Positions 49,604-58,158 of a stretch of DNA of 64,000 nt are shown here, piece after piece (position 1 is the stretch's first letter; each line of letters begins with the position of its first letter). The DNA lies in NCBI RefSeq assembly GCF_001905595.1, contig NZ_LIXI01000011.1, positions 252,497-316,496 on the forward strand. The letters run 5' to 3'. The stretch comes from Streptomyces sp. CB00316. GTDB lineage: Bacteria; Actinomycetota; Actinomycetes; Streptomycetales; Streptomycetaceae. The position numbers and the translations under genes were made by a program. The notes beneath the pieces are model-generated. The model ran no database searches. It had not been told where the DNA came from and saw only the letters and a program-made list of their open reading frames with translations.

Positions 49604-50629
49604 TCAAGCGTCCCAGAGCGCCGCCAGGGAGAGAAGGTCGCTCCGGTACTCGATGCGCTCCGACCACTCCTTGGGCCAGGCCCCCGCGCCCAGGTGGGCT
49701 CCGGCGAAGGCGCCCGCCAGGCAGGCGATCGAGTCGGAGTCGCCCCGCGTGCAGGCGGCTCGGCGCAGGGCGGTGAGCGGGTCCTCGGGGAAGAGCAGGA
49801 AGCAGTGCAGGGCCGTGGCGAGGGCCTCCTCGGCGATCCAGCCGTCGCCGGTGCGCTCGCACGGGTCGGTCTCCGGCGACGGGTCGCGCAGGGCGTCCTG
49901 GAGGGCGGCCAGCGCGCTCTGGCACTCGTCCCAGCCGCGGCTGATGAACGCCTCGGGCGAGGTGTCCCCGGCGTGGCGCCACAGGTCGCCGAGCCAACGG
50001 GTGTGATAGCGGCCGCTGTTCTCGTACGCGTAGCTGCGCAGCCGGCCGATCAGGCCGAGCGGTTCGGCGCCCTGGGCGAGCAGGAAGACCGCGCGGGCGG
50101 TCAGGTCGGAGGCGGCCAGGGCGGTCGGGTGGCCATGGGTGAGGGCGGCCTGGAGCTGGGCGGCACCGGCGCGCTGCTCGTCGCTCAGGCCGGGGACGAG
50201 GCCGACGGGGGCGACCCGCATATTGGCGCCGCACCCCTTGGAGCGCGTCTGGCTCGCCTCCTGCCAGACCGGGCTGAACTCCAGCATGCGGCAGGCGGTG
50301 AGGCAGGTGTTGCCGGGGGCACGGTTGTTCTCCGGCGCGTGGTACCAGGCGATGAACTCCCTGCGTACGGGGTCCACCAGCCGCTCCGGGGTGAGCAGTC
50401 CGCTGTCCATGGCGGTGCGGATGCCCCGGCCCAGCGCGATCGTCATCTGGGTGTCGTCGGTGACGATGGCGGGCGTCGGCAGGTCCATGTGCCGCCAGGG
50501 GCCGCACTTGGCGAGGATGGCGGGCACGTCGTTGAACTCGGTCGGGAAGCCCAGCGCGTCACCGAGCGCGAGCCCGGTGAGCGAGCCGGTGGCCGCCTGC
50601 TTGGTGAGTCTTCGGGTGGCCGTGGTCAT
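49604..50629 (-). CDS. ADP-ribosylglycohydrolase (DraG/ARH family)
   Basis: A 341-residue protein from ATG 50629, overlapping the NrtR stop (ATGA). The family metal-binding motifs are present: TGLALGDALGFPTEF at the N-terminus, IVTDDTQMTIALGRG (TDDT), and CTRGDSDSIACLAGAFAGAH (GDSD). This all-helical fold hydrolyses ADP-ribose from proteins, RNA or small molecules using two Mg ions. The operon context with an NrtR sensor of ADP-ribose supports a role in ADP-ribose or NAD turnover. Confidence 0.93.
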   Translation of the reverse strand: MTTATRRLTKQAATGSLTGLALGDALGFPTEFNDVPAILAKCGPWRHMDLPTPAIVTDDTQMTIALGRGIRTAMDSGLLTPERLVDPVRREFIAWYHAPENNRAPGNTCLTACRMLEFSPVWQEASQTRSKGCGANMRVAPVGLVPGLSDEQRAGAAQLQAALTHGHPTALAASDLTARAVFLLAQGAEPLGLIGRLRSYAYENSGRYHTRWLGDLWRHAGDTSPEAFISRGWDECQSALAALQDALRDPSPETDPCERTGDGWIAEEALATALHCFLLFPEDPLTALRRAACTRGDSDSIACLAGAFAGAHLGAGAWPKEWSERIEYRSDLLSLAALWDA

Positions 50630-51390
50630 GGCGTTCGTCCTTCCGGGCGCGAGAGGGGTGGTTCTGTGGGCGGCGGGCGCAGCAGGGGCGGGTGCAGGGT
50701 CGTGGTTCCGCCCGCCCGGTACAGCGCGGCAGGTTTGCCCCGGCCGCCCGTGCGGCGCGGCGGGCCGTCGACCGGCTGGACGAAGCCCGGCACGTTCAGG
50801 ACCTTGCGCCGGAAGTTGGGGCGGTCCAGCTCGACGCCCCACACCGTCTCGTAGACCTGCTGGAGCTCGCCGAGGGTGAACTCGGCGGGGCAGAACTCGG
50901 TGGCCAGGCAGGTGTATTCGAGCTTGGCGCCGATCCGGCCGCGGGCGTCGGTGAGGATGCGGTCGTGGTCGAAGGCCAGCGGGCCGGTGGAGGCGGCGTC
51001 CCACCACTTCGCGCTGGCCGCGTCGCCGCCGCCGCGCGGTTCGGGCAGGTCCGGCAGGAGGGCCGCGTACGCGACGGAGACGACCCGCATCCTCGGGTCG
51101 CGGTCCGGGTCGGCGTAGGTGCGCAGTTGTTCCAAATGGAGGGCGCCCACGGCGTCCGGGCCGAGGCCGGTCTCCTCGGCGAGCTCGCGGCGAGCGGCCT
51201 CGTCGGCGGACTCGCGGGGGAGGACGAAGCCGCCCGGAAGCGCCCAGCGCCCCCGGAACGGGTCCTGGCCGCGTTCCACCAGCAGCACGTGCAGCGCCCC
51301 GTCCCGGACGGTGAAGACCGCGAGGTCGACGGTGACCGCGAACGGCGGGAAGGCGTGCGGGTCGTACCCCTCGGGTACGCCGGTGCTCAT
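50626..51390 (-). CDS. nrtR: NrtR-type NUDIX transcriptional regulator
   Basis: A 254-residue protein; its ATG overlaps the small upstream gene (ATGA). The N-terminal NUDIX domain (~15-145) has AVTVDLAVFTVRDGALHVLL and GGFVLPRESADEAARRELAE, then ETGL, an intact NUDIX box. The C-terminal winged helix is FTLGELQQVYETVWGVELDR, then PNFRRKVL, diagnostic of NrtR. NrtR repressors bind ADP-ribose or related NAD intermediates and control NAD metabolism genes. Because the NUDIX residues are intact, it may retain hydrolase activity. A Pro-rich tail of ~40 residues follows. Confidence 0.9.
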   Translation of the reverse strand: MSTGVPEGYDPHAFPPFAVTVDLAVFTVRDGALHVLLVERGQDPFRGRWALPGGFVLPRESADEAARRELAEETGLGPDAVGALHLEQLRTYADPDRDPRMRVVSVAYAALLPDLPEPRGGGDAASAKWWDAASTGPLAFDHDRILTDARGRIGAKLEYTCLATEFCPAEFTLGELQQVYETVWGVELDRPNFRRKVLNVPGFVQPVDGPPRRTGGRGKPAALYRAGGTTTLHPPLLRPPPTEPPLSRPEGRTP

Positions 51391-51584
51391 CGCTTCTCCG
51401 GGAGCGGGGCGGTGAAGTCCCAGCCGGTGGCGAGGAGTTCGTCGAGCGGAACGGACTCCACGGAGGCGGCGCAGACCAGCACGGTCAGCCGTTCGCAGTG
51501 GTCCTGGGCGGTGCGGACGACCGGAGCCTCCAAGACGGTCACCAGGGGCTGACGCAGGGGATCCAGTACGTCCGCGAGGCTCAC
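51387..51584 (-). CDS. Unknown small protein, first gene of the NrtR operon
   Basis: A 65-residue protein from GTG 51584, preceded by AGGAGGTGGG. It begins MSLADVLDPLRQPLVTVLEA and continues RTAQDHCERLTVLVCAASVE. It is slightly hydrophobic in the middle, with no recognised domain. Its stop overlaps the NrtR ATG, so it belongs to the same transcript. The start is only 19 bp from the presumed NrtR operator. Confidence 0.72.
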   Translation of the reverse strand: MSLADVLDPLRQPLVTVLEAPVVRTAQDHCERLTVLVCAASVESVPLDELLATGWDFTAPLPEKR

Positions 51585-51599
51585 GGGCCCACCTCCTCT

Positions 51600-51622
51600 T
51601 TAATAGTCATTCTGACTATAAA
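51600..51622. promoter_or_regulatory. Candidate NrtR operator
   Basis: Perfect 7-bp arms ATAGTCA / TGACTAT (51603-51609 and 51613-51619) around TTC, extended to TT...AA outside one mismatch. The site sits immediately upstream of the AGGAGG of the first operon gene and contains a TATAGT -10-like hexamer on the minus strand. Confidence 0.7.
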
Positions 51623-51643
51623 GGATCGGCGAGGGTGGCAAAA

Positions 51644-51696
51644 GGCCCGCGGCCGGTATCTGTGCGAATTTTTCGAACAGATACCGGCCGCGGGCC
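51644..51696 (-). terminator. Terminator of rluB
   Basis: Perfect 20-bp arms (51644-51663 and 51677-51696) around a 13-nt loop, followed in the leftward direction by TTTT. It insulates the NrtR operon from the scp/rluB transcript. Confidence 0.92.
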
Positions 51697-51724
51697 TGGG
51701 GAAGAGCTGGTGGAGGACGAGCTG

Positions 51725-53041
51725 TCAGAGGCCGACCTCGCGCATCAGCATGCCGACCTCGGTGTTGGTGAGGCGGCGCAGCCAGCCGGACTTCTGGTCG
51801 CCGAGCGGGATCGGTCCGAAGGACGTCCGTACGAGGCGCTCGACCGGGAAGCCGGCCTCGGCCAGCATCCGGCGCACGATGTGCTTGCGACCCTCGTGGA
51901 GGGTCACCTCGACCAGGTAGTTCTTGCCGGTGTTCTCGACCACGCGGAAGTGGTCGGCGCGGGCGTAGCCGTCCTCCAGCTGGATGCCGTCCTTGAGCCG
52001 CTTGCCGAGGTCGCGCGGCAGGGGGCCCTGGATGGCGGCCAGGTAGGTCTTCTTCACGCCGTACTTCGGGTGCGTGAGGCGGTGGGCCAGCTCGCCGTGG
52101 TTGGTGAGCATAATGATGCCCTCCGTCTCGGTGTCGAGACGGCCGACGTGGAACAGCCGCGTCTCGCGGTTGGTCACGTAGTCGCCGAGACACTGGCGGC
52201 CGTCCGGGTCCTCCATCGAGGAGACGACGCCCGCGGGCTTGTTCAGCGCGAAGAACAGGTAGGACTGGGCGGCGACGGTCAGGCCGTCGACCTTGATCTC
52301 GTCCTTGTGCACATCGACGCGCTTGCCCTGCTCGACGACGATCTCGCCGTTGACCTCGACGCGGGCCTGCTCGATCAGCTCCTCGCACGCCCGGCGCGAG
52401 CCCATGCCGGCCCGGGCGAGGACCTTCTGCAGCCGCTCGCCTTCCTCCTCGGCGCCCGGGTGGGTCTTGGGGAGGTTGATCTCGGGCTTGTCGGCGTACC
52501 GGTCGCGGTTGCGCTGCTCGATCTTGGCGTCCAGCTCGCGGGGGCGCGAGGGGGCGGCGCGACGGAAACCGCCGGTGCGGCCGCCGCCCTGTGCGGGCTT
52601 CGGACCGCCCTTGGCGCCGCCGCGGGCCGCCGCGCCGCGACCCTTGCGGGGGCCGTCCTGCTCGGCGCGGGCGCCGGGGGCGTCGTTGCCGACGTCGTAG
52701 CGGCGCTCCTCGGGGCGGGGACGGCGGGGGCGCTGGTCCTCGTCCCGTCCGCCCTGGTAGCTGGTACGCCCGTCCTGGGGACGCCCGCCCTGACCGCCGG
52801 GACGACCGCCCTGGCCGCCGCCGCGTCCGCCCTGGCCGCCGGGACGACCGCCCGAGGCTCCGGGCCGCCCGCCCTGGCCGCTGCCGCCGCGTCCGCCGCC
52901 GCCCTGGCCGCCGGGACGGCCGCCCTGGCCGCCGCCGCCCTGGCCCTGGCGGAAGGAGCCGCCGCCGCTGCGGCCGCCACTGCCCGCGCCGCCGCCGCTC
53001 CGGCCGCTGCCGCTTCCGCTGTTCCTGCCACTGCTTCGCAT
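51725..53041 (-). CDS. rluB: Large-subunit rRNA pseudouridine synthase, RluB/RsuA family
   Basis: A 438-residue protein from ATG 53041, sharing one base with the scpB stop (TGATG). The first ~185 residues are a disordered Gly/Arg/Gln extension with GGRPGGQGG-type repeats, an RNA-binding tail typical of actinobacterial members. An S4 domain follows (RLQKVLARAGMGSRRACEEL). The catalytic domain has FHVGRLDTETEGIIML with the active-site Asp, KKTYLAAIQGPLPRDLG and GRKHIVRRMLAEAGFPV. It converts a uridine in rRNA to pseudouridine. It is the last gene of the scpA-scpB-rluB unit. Confidence 0.95.
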   Translation of the reverse strand: MRSSGRNSGSGSGRSGGGAGSGGRSGGGSFRQGQGGGGQGGRPGGQGGGGRGGSGQGGRPGASGGRPGGQGGRGGGQGGRPGGQGGRPQDGRTSYQGGRDEDQRPRRPRPEERRYDVGNDAPGARAEQDGPRKGRGAAARGGAKGGPKPAQGGGRTGGFRRAAPSRPRELDAKIEQRNRDRYADKPEINLPKTHPGAEEEGERLQKVLARAGMGSRRACEELIEQARVEVNGEIVVEQGKRVDVHKDEIKVDGLTVAAQSYLFFALNKPAGVVSSMEDPDGRQCLGDYVTNRETRLFHVGRLDTETEGIIMLTNHGELAHRLTHPKYGVKKTYLAAIQGPLPRDLGKRLKDGIQLEDGYARADHFRVVENTGKNYLVEVTLHEGRKHIVRRMLAEAGFPVERLVRTSFGPIPLGDQKSGWLRRLTNTEVGMLMREVGL

Positions 53042-53697
53042 CAAAATTCCGTCTTGTCGTCTGCGTGAGTATCCGGGGTGTCCGGTGCGTCCGGATCGAA
53101 CGACGGCACACCCTCTAGCGTCTCAGCCTCGATCGCGTCCGCCTCGGGGAGGAAGGGCGCGAGTTCCGGGAGCTCGTCCAGGCCGCGCAGGCCCATTCGC
53201 TCCAGAAAGTAGTTCGTCGTCCTGTACAGGATCGCACCTGTTTCGGGTTCCGCGCCCGCCTCGGCCACCAGGCCCCTCTGGAGGAGGGTCCGCATGACGC
53301 CGTCGCAGTTGACTCCGCGCACCGCCGAGACCCGCGAACGGCTCACCGGCTGGCGGTAGGCGACCACCGCCAGGGTCTCCAGCGCGGCCTGGGTCAGCCG
53401 GGCGTGCTGGCCGTCCAGGACGAAGCCCTCGACGGCCGCCGCGTACTCGGGGCGGGTGTAGAACCGCCAGCCGCCCGCCACCAGCCGCAGGTCGAAGCCC
53501 CGCCGCTGCACGGTGTACTCGTCGGCCAGCTCCCGCAGCGCGTCCGCCACGGCTCTGCGGGGCCGCTGGAGCACCTTGGCCAGCTGGTCCACGGTGGCGG
53601 GCTCGTCGACGACCATGAGGACCGCCTCCAGGGCGGGCTTCAGGTCGAGCGAGGCGACGGCGCTCCCGCCGTCCACCTGGGTCGGCTGGTCCATCAT
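53041..53697 (-). CDS. scpB: Condensin subunit ScpB
   Basis: A 218-residue protein from ATG 53697, overlapping the scpA stop; ATG 53694 is equally possible. Two winged helices are visible: DLKPALEAVLMVVDEPATVD (first), and LTQAALETLAVVAYRQPVSR with SAVRGVNCDGVMRTLLQRGL (second). It then has the family segment ILYRTTNYFLERMGLRGLDE, ending in an acidic tail. ScpB dimers bind ScpA and SMC to form the bacterial condensin at origin-proximal sites. Confidence 0.96.
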   Translation of the reverse strand: MMDQPTQVDGGSAVASLDLKPALEAVLMVVDEPATVDQLAKVLQRPRRAVADALRELADEYTVQRRGFDLRLVAGGWRFYTRPEYAAAVEGFVLDGQHARLTQAALETLAVVAYRQPVSRSRVSAVRGVNCDGVMRTLLQRGLVAEAGAEPETGAILYRTTNYFLERMGLRGLDELPELAPFLPEADAIEAETLEGVPSFDPDAPDTPDTHADDKTEF

Positions 53698-54764
53698 TCC
53701 CGTACGTCCTCCTCCTCGACGGCCCCGCTCCGATCCTGGATCTCCTGGTCGAACTCGTCCGCCACCACCGGCTCCGCGTCCGCCCCGCCGCACCAGGCCA
53801 CCATCAGGTCGCCCAGCGCCTCGTCCTGGTCCAGGGTGACGGCCTTCTCCCGGTACAGCTCCAGCAGGGCCAGGAAGCGGGCGACCACGGTGAGGGTGTC
53901 GGGGGCGTCCTCGGTGAGCGTGCGGAAACTCACCGCCGCCCCGGCCTCGCGCAGCCGCTCCACCACGATGCCCGCCTGCTCCCGCACGCTGACCAGCGGG
54001 GCATGGATGTGGTCGACGTACACCTGGGGCTTCGGCTTCGGCTGCATCGCCTTGACCGCGAGCTTGGCGAACCCGTCGGGCCCGATACTGATGACGACCT
54101 CGGGCAGCAGCTCGGCGTGCTGGTCCTCCAGGCCGACGGTACGGGGGTGGCGGCGGGCCTCGGACTCCAGGCGGCCGCTGAAGATGTCAGCGATCTGCTT
54201 GTACGCGCGGTACTGGAGCAGCCGCGCGAAGAGCAGGTCCCGCGCCTCCAGGAGCGCCAGGTCCGCCTCGTCCTCCACCTCGGCGGCGGGCAGCAGCCGG
54301 GCGGCCTTCAGGTCCAGCAGGGTGGCGGCGACGACGAGGAACTCGGTGGTCTGGTCGAGGTCCCAGTCCGGGCCCATGGCGCGGATGTACGCCATGAACT
54401 CGTCGGTGACCTTCGAGAGCGCGACCTCGGTCACGTCCAGCTTGTGCCGGGAGATCAGCTGGAGGAGGAGGTCGAAGGGGCCCTCGAAGTTCACCAGCCG
54501 GACGGTGAAGCGCTTGCCGTCGGGGACTTCCTGCGCTTCTCCGGGCTCCGGCTCAGGCAGGTCCTCCGGCCCCCGTACGGGCTCAGGCTGGGCCTGTACC
54601 GGCTCCGGCTCCACTTCCGGTACGGGAACGGCTCCTCGCTCCCCCTCAGGCTCGGGAGCCGCCTCCTCCGCCCTCGCGGGAGCCTCCGCGGGCGCCGTCA
54701 CCGCCCCCGGGCCCCGCCCCAGGGCACGGCGGCGCGGGGCGGCGGGGTCGTGGGGCGGGGGCAT
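53694..54764 (-). CDS. scpA: Condensin kleisin subunit ScpA
   Basis: A 356-residue protein from ATG 54764. An N-terminal ~70-residue acidic/Pro stretch (PVPEVEPEPVQAQPEPV) precedes the kleisin core. N-terminal SMC-neck helix region: FTVRLVNFEGPFDLLLQLIS, then RHKLDVTEVALSKVTDEFMA. C-terminal winged helix: VSFRTLTEDAPDTLTVVARF, then LALLELYREKAV. ScpA bridges SMC heads with ScpB. It is coupled to scpB and lies 82 bp after the RHH-like gene of the parA unit. Confidence 0.96.
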   Translation of the reverse strand: MPPPHDPAAPRRRALGRGPGAVTAPAEAPARAEEAAPEPEGERGAVPVPEVEPEPVQAQPEPVRGPEDLPEPEPGEAQEVPDGKRFTVRLVNFEGPFDLLLQLISRHKLDVTEVALSKVTDEFMAYIRAMGPDWDLDQTTEFLVVAATLLDLKAARLLPAAEVEDEADLALLEARDLLFARLLQYRAYKQIADIFSGRLESEARRHPRTVGLEDQHAELLPEVVISIGPDGFAKLAVKAMQPKPKPQVYVDHIHAPLVSVREQAGIVVERLREAGAAVSFRTLTEDAPDTLTVVARFLALLELYREKAVTLDQDEALGDLMVAWCGGADAEPVVADEFDQEIQDRSGAVEEEDVRE

Positions 54765-54846
54765 GGTGGTCCAGAGGTGGTGCGGGGCGCGGACGGGCCC
54801 CGCCGGTCGGCGGGCCCCACCCGGCAGGCTACCGGCGCGGCGCCGG

Positions 54847-55428
54847 TCAGCGGCCGCGCAGCCGCCGCACGAGGATGCTCGCGTCGCCCCGGGACTCCAG
54901 GTCGGCGAGGACCACCGCCACCGCCTCACGGACGATGCGGCCGCGGTCGACGGCGAGGCCGTGTTCGCCGCGCAGGACGAGCCGGGCGTGTTCCAGGTCC
55001 ATCAGCTCCTCGGCGGAGACGTAGACCGTGATCTTCTCGTCGTGGCGTTCGCGGCCGCTGGGACGCCGGTTGGCTCCGCGTCCACCGCCGCGCCTGCGCT
55101 GCTGCTGGACGGCCGGGGACTGCTCCGCCGGGGCGGCGGAGGCCGACCGGTCGCCGGACGGCGGGGCGGAGGCAGCGGCGGCCTGGCGGTCGCCCCCGCC
55201 GCCCCGGCCACGCGAGTCCTCCGCGTCGGCTGAGGCGTGCTCCTCACGGCTCTCGGCGGGAGCGCCGCCCTGGCCCGAGGGGTCGCTCTCCCCGGCCGGT
55301 GCGGGCACCCGGGGCTCGCCGTTCGCCTTGCGTCGCCGGTCCGCCGGGGAGGAGGACTGGAGGCCCATCCCTCCCCCGGTCGTACGGAACAGTTCGTCGG
55401 CCCCCGGCAGACTCACTCGGCGTGACAC
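54847..55428 (-). CDS. Ribbon-helix-helix-like protein paired with ParA
   Basis: A 193-residue protein from GTG 55428, overlapping the end of parA by 16 bp. Residues 1-125 are low-complexity (Gly/Ala/Ser/Arg, including AVQQQRRRGGGRGANRR). The C-terminal ~65 residues look folded: KITVYVSAEELMDLEHARLV, then DRGRIVREAVAVVLADLESR, a strand-helix-helix pattern like RHH DNA-binding proteins. Small RHH proteins act as centromere binders for ParA ATPases in some partition systems; that role here is inference from gene order. Confidence 0.72.
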   Translation of the reverse strand: MSRRVSLPGADELFRTTGGGMGLQSSSPADRRRKANGEPRVPAPAGESDPSGQGGAPAESREEHASADAEDSRGRGGGGDRQAAAASAPPSGDRSASAAPAEQSPAVQQQRRRGGGRGANRRPSGRERHDEKITVYVSAEELMDLEHARLVLRGEHGLAVDRGRIVREAVAVVLADLESRGDASILVRRLRGR

Positions 55429-56573
55429 CGGGCGAGCACCTCCCTGGCGAGCTGGCGATAGGCGGCGGCACCGACCGAGTTGGAGGCGTACGTGGTGATG
55501 GGCTCACCGGCGACCGTGGTCTCCGGGAAGCGGACCGTGCGCCCGATGACCGTGTGGTAGACGTGCTCGTCGAAGGCCTCGACGACGCGCGCCAGGACCT
55601 CACGGCTGTGCACCGTACGGGAGTCGTACATGGTGGCGAGGATGCCGTCGAGCTCCAGCTCGGGGTTGAGCCGCTCCTGGACCTTCTCGATGGTCTCGGT
55701 GAGCAGCGCCACCCCGCGCAGCGCGAAGAACTCGCACTCCAGCGGCACTATGACCTTGTGAGCGGCCGTCAGGGCGTTCACGGTGAGCAGGCCGAGCGAG
55801 GGCTGACAGTCGATCACGATGTAGTCGTAGTCGGCCATCAGCGGCTTCAGGGCACGCTGGAGCGTGGACTCGCGGGCCACCTCGCTGACGAGCTGCACCT
55901 CGGCGGCCGAGAGGTCGATGTTGCTCGGCAGCAGGTCCATGTTGGGGACGGCGGTCTTGAGCAGGACCTCGTCGGCCGCCATGCCCCGCTCCATGAGCAG
56001 GTTGTAGACGGTGAGGTCGAGCTCCATCGGGTTGACCCCGAGGCCGACCGAGAGGGCGCCCTGCGGGTCGAAGTCGACGAGCAGGACGCGGCGTCCGTAC
56101 TCGGCGAGCGCGGCACCCAGGTTGATGGTCGACGTGGTCTTGCCGACGCCGCCCTTCTGGTTGCACATCGCGATGATCTTCGCGGGGCCGTGGTCGGTCA
56201 GGGGGCCCGGGATCGGGAAGTACGGCAGGGGCCGTCCGGTCGGGCCGATGCGCTCGCGGCGCTGGCGTGCGGCGTCGGGCGCGAGCGTGGCCGCGTACTC
56301 CGGATCGGGCTCGTACTCGGCGTCGGGGTCGTAGAAGTGCCCCTCGGGCACCTCGGCGAAGTCGGCGAAGCGGTCGGTGTTCCGGCCACTCTCGTTGCCG
56401 GCCGTGGCGTTCACGTGTAGGCCGTCCATCATCTGGGGGGCTGTCGTCATGTGCTGTTGGGTGGTGAAGGTGCGGACAGCGACGGAGCCGACAGCTTCGA
56501 GCCCGATCGGGCTCAGACCCCGTGCGGGCATCCCTGGTTGACCACCCCCGGGAGTAATTGTCGACTCATTCAC
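55413..56573 (-). CDS. parA: ParA-family chromosome-partition-like ATPase
   Basis: A 386-residue protein from GTG 56573, with AAGGAGGT upstream. The first ~120 residues are a non-conserved extension (PDAEYEPDPEYAATLAPDAA). The ATPase core has the deviant Walker A CNQKGGVGKTTSTINLGAAL, VLLVDFDPQGALSVGLGVN, and the Walker B-like YDYIVIDCQPSLGLLTVNAL. It is not next to a canonical ParB or near the replication-origin gene set, so it is a second ParA-type protein. It probably works with the overlapping RHH-like gene and the adjacent ScpAB condensin genes. Confidence 0.93.
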   Translation of the reverse strand: MNESTITPGGGQPGMPARGLSPIGLEAVGSVAVRTFTTQQHMTTAPQMMDGLHVNATAGNESGRNTDRFADFAEVPEGHFYDPDAEYEPDPEYAATLAPDAARQRRERIGPTGRPLPYFPIPGPLTDHGPAKIIAMCNQKGGVGKTTSTINLGAALAEYGRRVLLVDFDPQGALSVGLGVNPMELDLTVYNLLMERGMAADEVLLKTAVPNMDLLPSNIDLSAAEVQLVSEVARESTLQRALKPLMADYDYIVIDCQPSLGLLTVNALTAAHKVIVPLECEFFALRGVALLTETIEKVQERLNPELELDGILATMYDSRTVHSREVLARVVEAFDEHVYHTVIGRTVRFPETTVAGEPITTYASNSVGAAAYRQLAREVLARCHAE

Positions 56574-56899
56574 AAGTCGTCTTACCTCCTTGGACGTGAC
56601 CAGGAAACTTATCGATAGGTCAGCGTGGCACCATGCCGACGATTGGCGACTCTATGGCGTGTCACCGGTCCGCAGCAACACAATCCGCCGGACCCGGCCC
56701 GATGTGTCGGCAATCGAACGCCTCGCTGTCAAGGGTGCACAGCGACCAAGCCGCACATTTCGCCGCTACACGAAACGGGTAAAGGGTTACGTTCGAGGCG
56801 AGTTGCACAAGGGCCTCACGGGGCCCGATACACCTCCGGCCGGACCTTGCTCGGCAAGGTCCGGCCGGAGTCCCGATGTTGACGGGAGGTGTTGACCCG
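56574..56899. other. Promoter region of parA
   Basis: This 326-bp gap contains the ald terminator at its right side and the parA ribosome site AAGGAGGTAA at its left. In between are AT-containing stretches (TATCGATAG near 56612) that probably hold the parA promoter. No gene is supported. Confidence 0.45.
56834..56870 (-). terminator. Terminator of ald
   Basis: Perfect 17-bp arms (56834-56850 and 56854-56870) with a TCG loop lie 30 bp beyond the ald stop. Confidence 0.9.
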
Positions 56900-58024
56900 T
56901 CAGCCGAGCAGAGCGCTCAGCTCGACGTGCGGGAGACCGTGCGCCTCGGCCACCTCGCGGTAAACGACCTGGCCCTCATGGGTGTTGAGGCCCTTGGCCA
57001 GGGCGGCATCGCGGCGCAGGGCGTCGGCCCAGCCGCGGTTCGCCAGCTCCACGATGTACGGCAGCGTGGCGTTGGTGAGCGCGTAGGTGGAGGTGTTCGG
57101 CACCGCGCCGGGCATGTTGGCGACGCAGTAGAAGACCGAGTCGTGGACCTGGAAGGTCGGCTCGGCGTGGGTGGTCGGGTGCGAGTCCTCGAAGCAGCCG
57201 CCCTGGTCGATTGCAATGTCGACAAGTACACTTCCGGGCTTCATCTTGGCGACGAGCTCGTTGGTGACCAGCTTCGGGGCCTTGGCTCCGGGGATCAGGA
57301 CGGCGCCGATGACGAGGTCGGCCTCGACGACGGCCTTCTCCAGCTCGAAGGCGTTGGAGACGACGGTCTGCACCTTCGTGCCGAAGATCCTGTCGGCCTC
57401 GCGCAGCTTGTTGATGTCACGGTCGAGCAGCGTGACGTGGAAGCCGAGGCCCACGGCGATCTGTGTGGCGTTCCAGCCGGAGACACCGCCGCCGATGACG
57501 ACGGCACGGCCGGCCGCTGTGCCGGGGACGCCGCCGGGGAGCACCCCGCGGCCGCCGACCGAGCGCATCAGGTGGTACGCGCCGACCTGCGGGGCGAGGC
57601 GGCCCGCGACCTCGGACATCGGGGCGAGCAGCGGGAGCGCGCGGTTGGCGGTCTCGACCGTCTCGTAGGCGATGGCGGTGGTGCCGGAGGCCAGCAGCGC
57701 GTCGGTGCACTCGCGCGAGGCGGCGAGGTGCAGGTAGGTGAAGAGGGTCTGGTCCTTGCGGAGGCGGTGGTACTCCTCGGCGACCGGCTCCTTGACCTTG
57801 AGCAGCAGGTCGGCGGTGGCCCAGACCTCGTCTGCGGTGTCCAGGATCTGCGCGCCGGCGGCGACGTACTCCTGGTCCGGGATGGACGAGCCGACGCCGG
57901 CGCCCTTCTCGATGACGACCTGGTGGCCGTGACGGACGAGCTCATGCACTCCGGCGGGGGTGATCGCCACCCGGAACTCGTTGTTCTTGACTTCGCGGGG
58001 GATGCCGACCTTCACGTCGATCAC
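56900..58024 (-). CDS. ald: Alanine dehydrogenase
   Basis: A 374-residue protein from GTG 58024 (AAGGACC upstream). Length and motifs are those of NAD-dependent L-alanine dehydrogenase: KVGIPREVKNNEFRVAITPA (substrate Arg), VIEKGAGVGSSIPDQEY, the substrate Lys in LLLKVKEPVAEEY, active His in FTYLHLAASRE, and the Rossmann loop VIGGGVSGWNATQIAVGLGF. The Trp in GVSGWNA replaces the more usual Thr. It interconverts L-alanine and pyruvate plus ammonia, linking nitrogen supply and redox during growth transitions. Confidence 0.96.
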   Translation of the reverse strand: MIDVKVGIPREVKNNEFRVAITPAGVHELVRHGHQVVIEKGAGVGSSIPDQEYVAAGAQILDTADEVWATADLLLKVKEPVAEEYHRLRKDQTLFTYLHLAASRECTDALLASGTTAIAYETVETANRALPLLAPMSEVAGRLAPQVGAYHLMRSVGGRGVLPGGVPGTAAGRAVVIGGGVSGWNATQIAVGLGFHVTLLDRDINKLREADRIFGTKVQTVVSNAFELEKAVVEADLVIGAVLIPGAKAPKLVTNELVAKMKPGSVLVDIAIDQGGCFEDSHPTTHAEPTFQVHDSVFYCVANMPGAVPNTSTYALTNATLPYIVELANRGWADALRRDAALAKGLNTHEGQVVYREVAEAHGLPHVELSALLG

Positions 58025-58158
58025 GGTCCTTGGCTCGGAGGGTAATCCGGGCACGACAGAACAGACCCGGACACATACAGCATAAATGGAGACGCCACGG
58101 AGGAACGCGGCAGAGCCAGTCTAATGAAGGACTTCGCGCTGTCTAGCCTTACAAAGCA

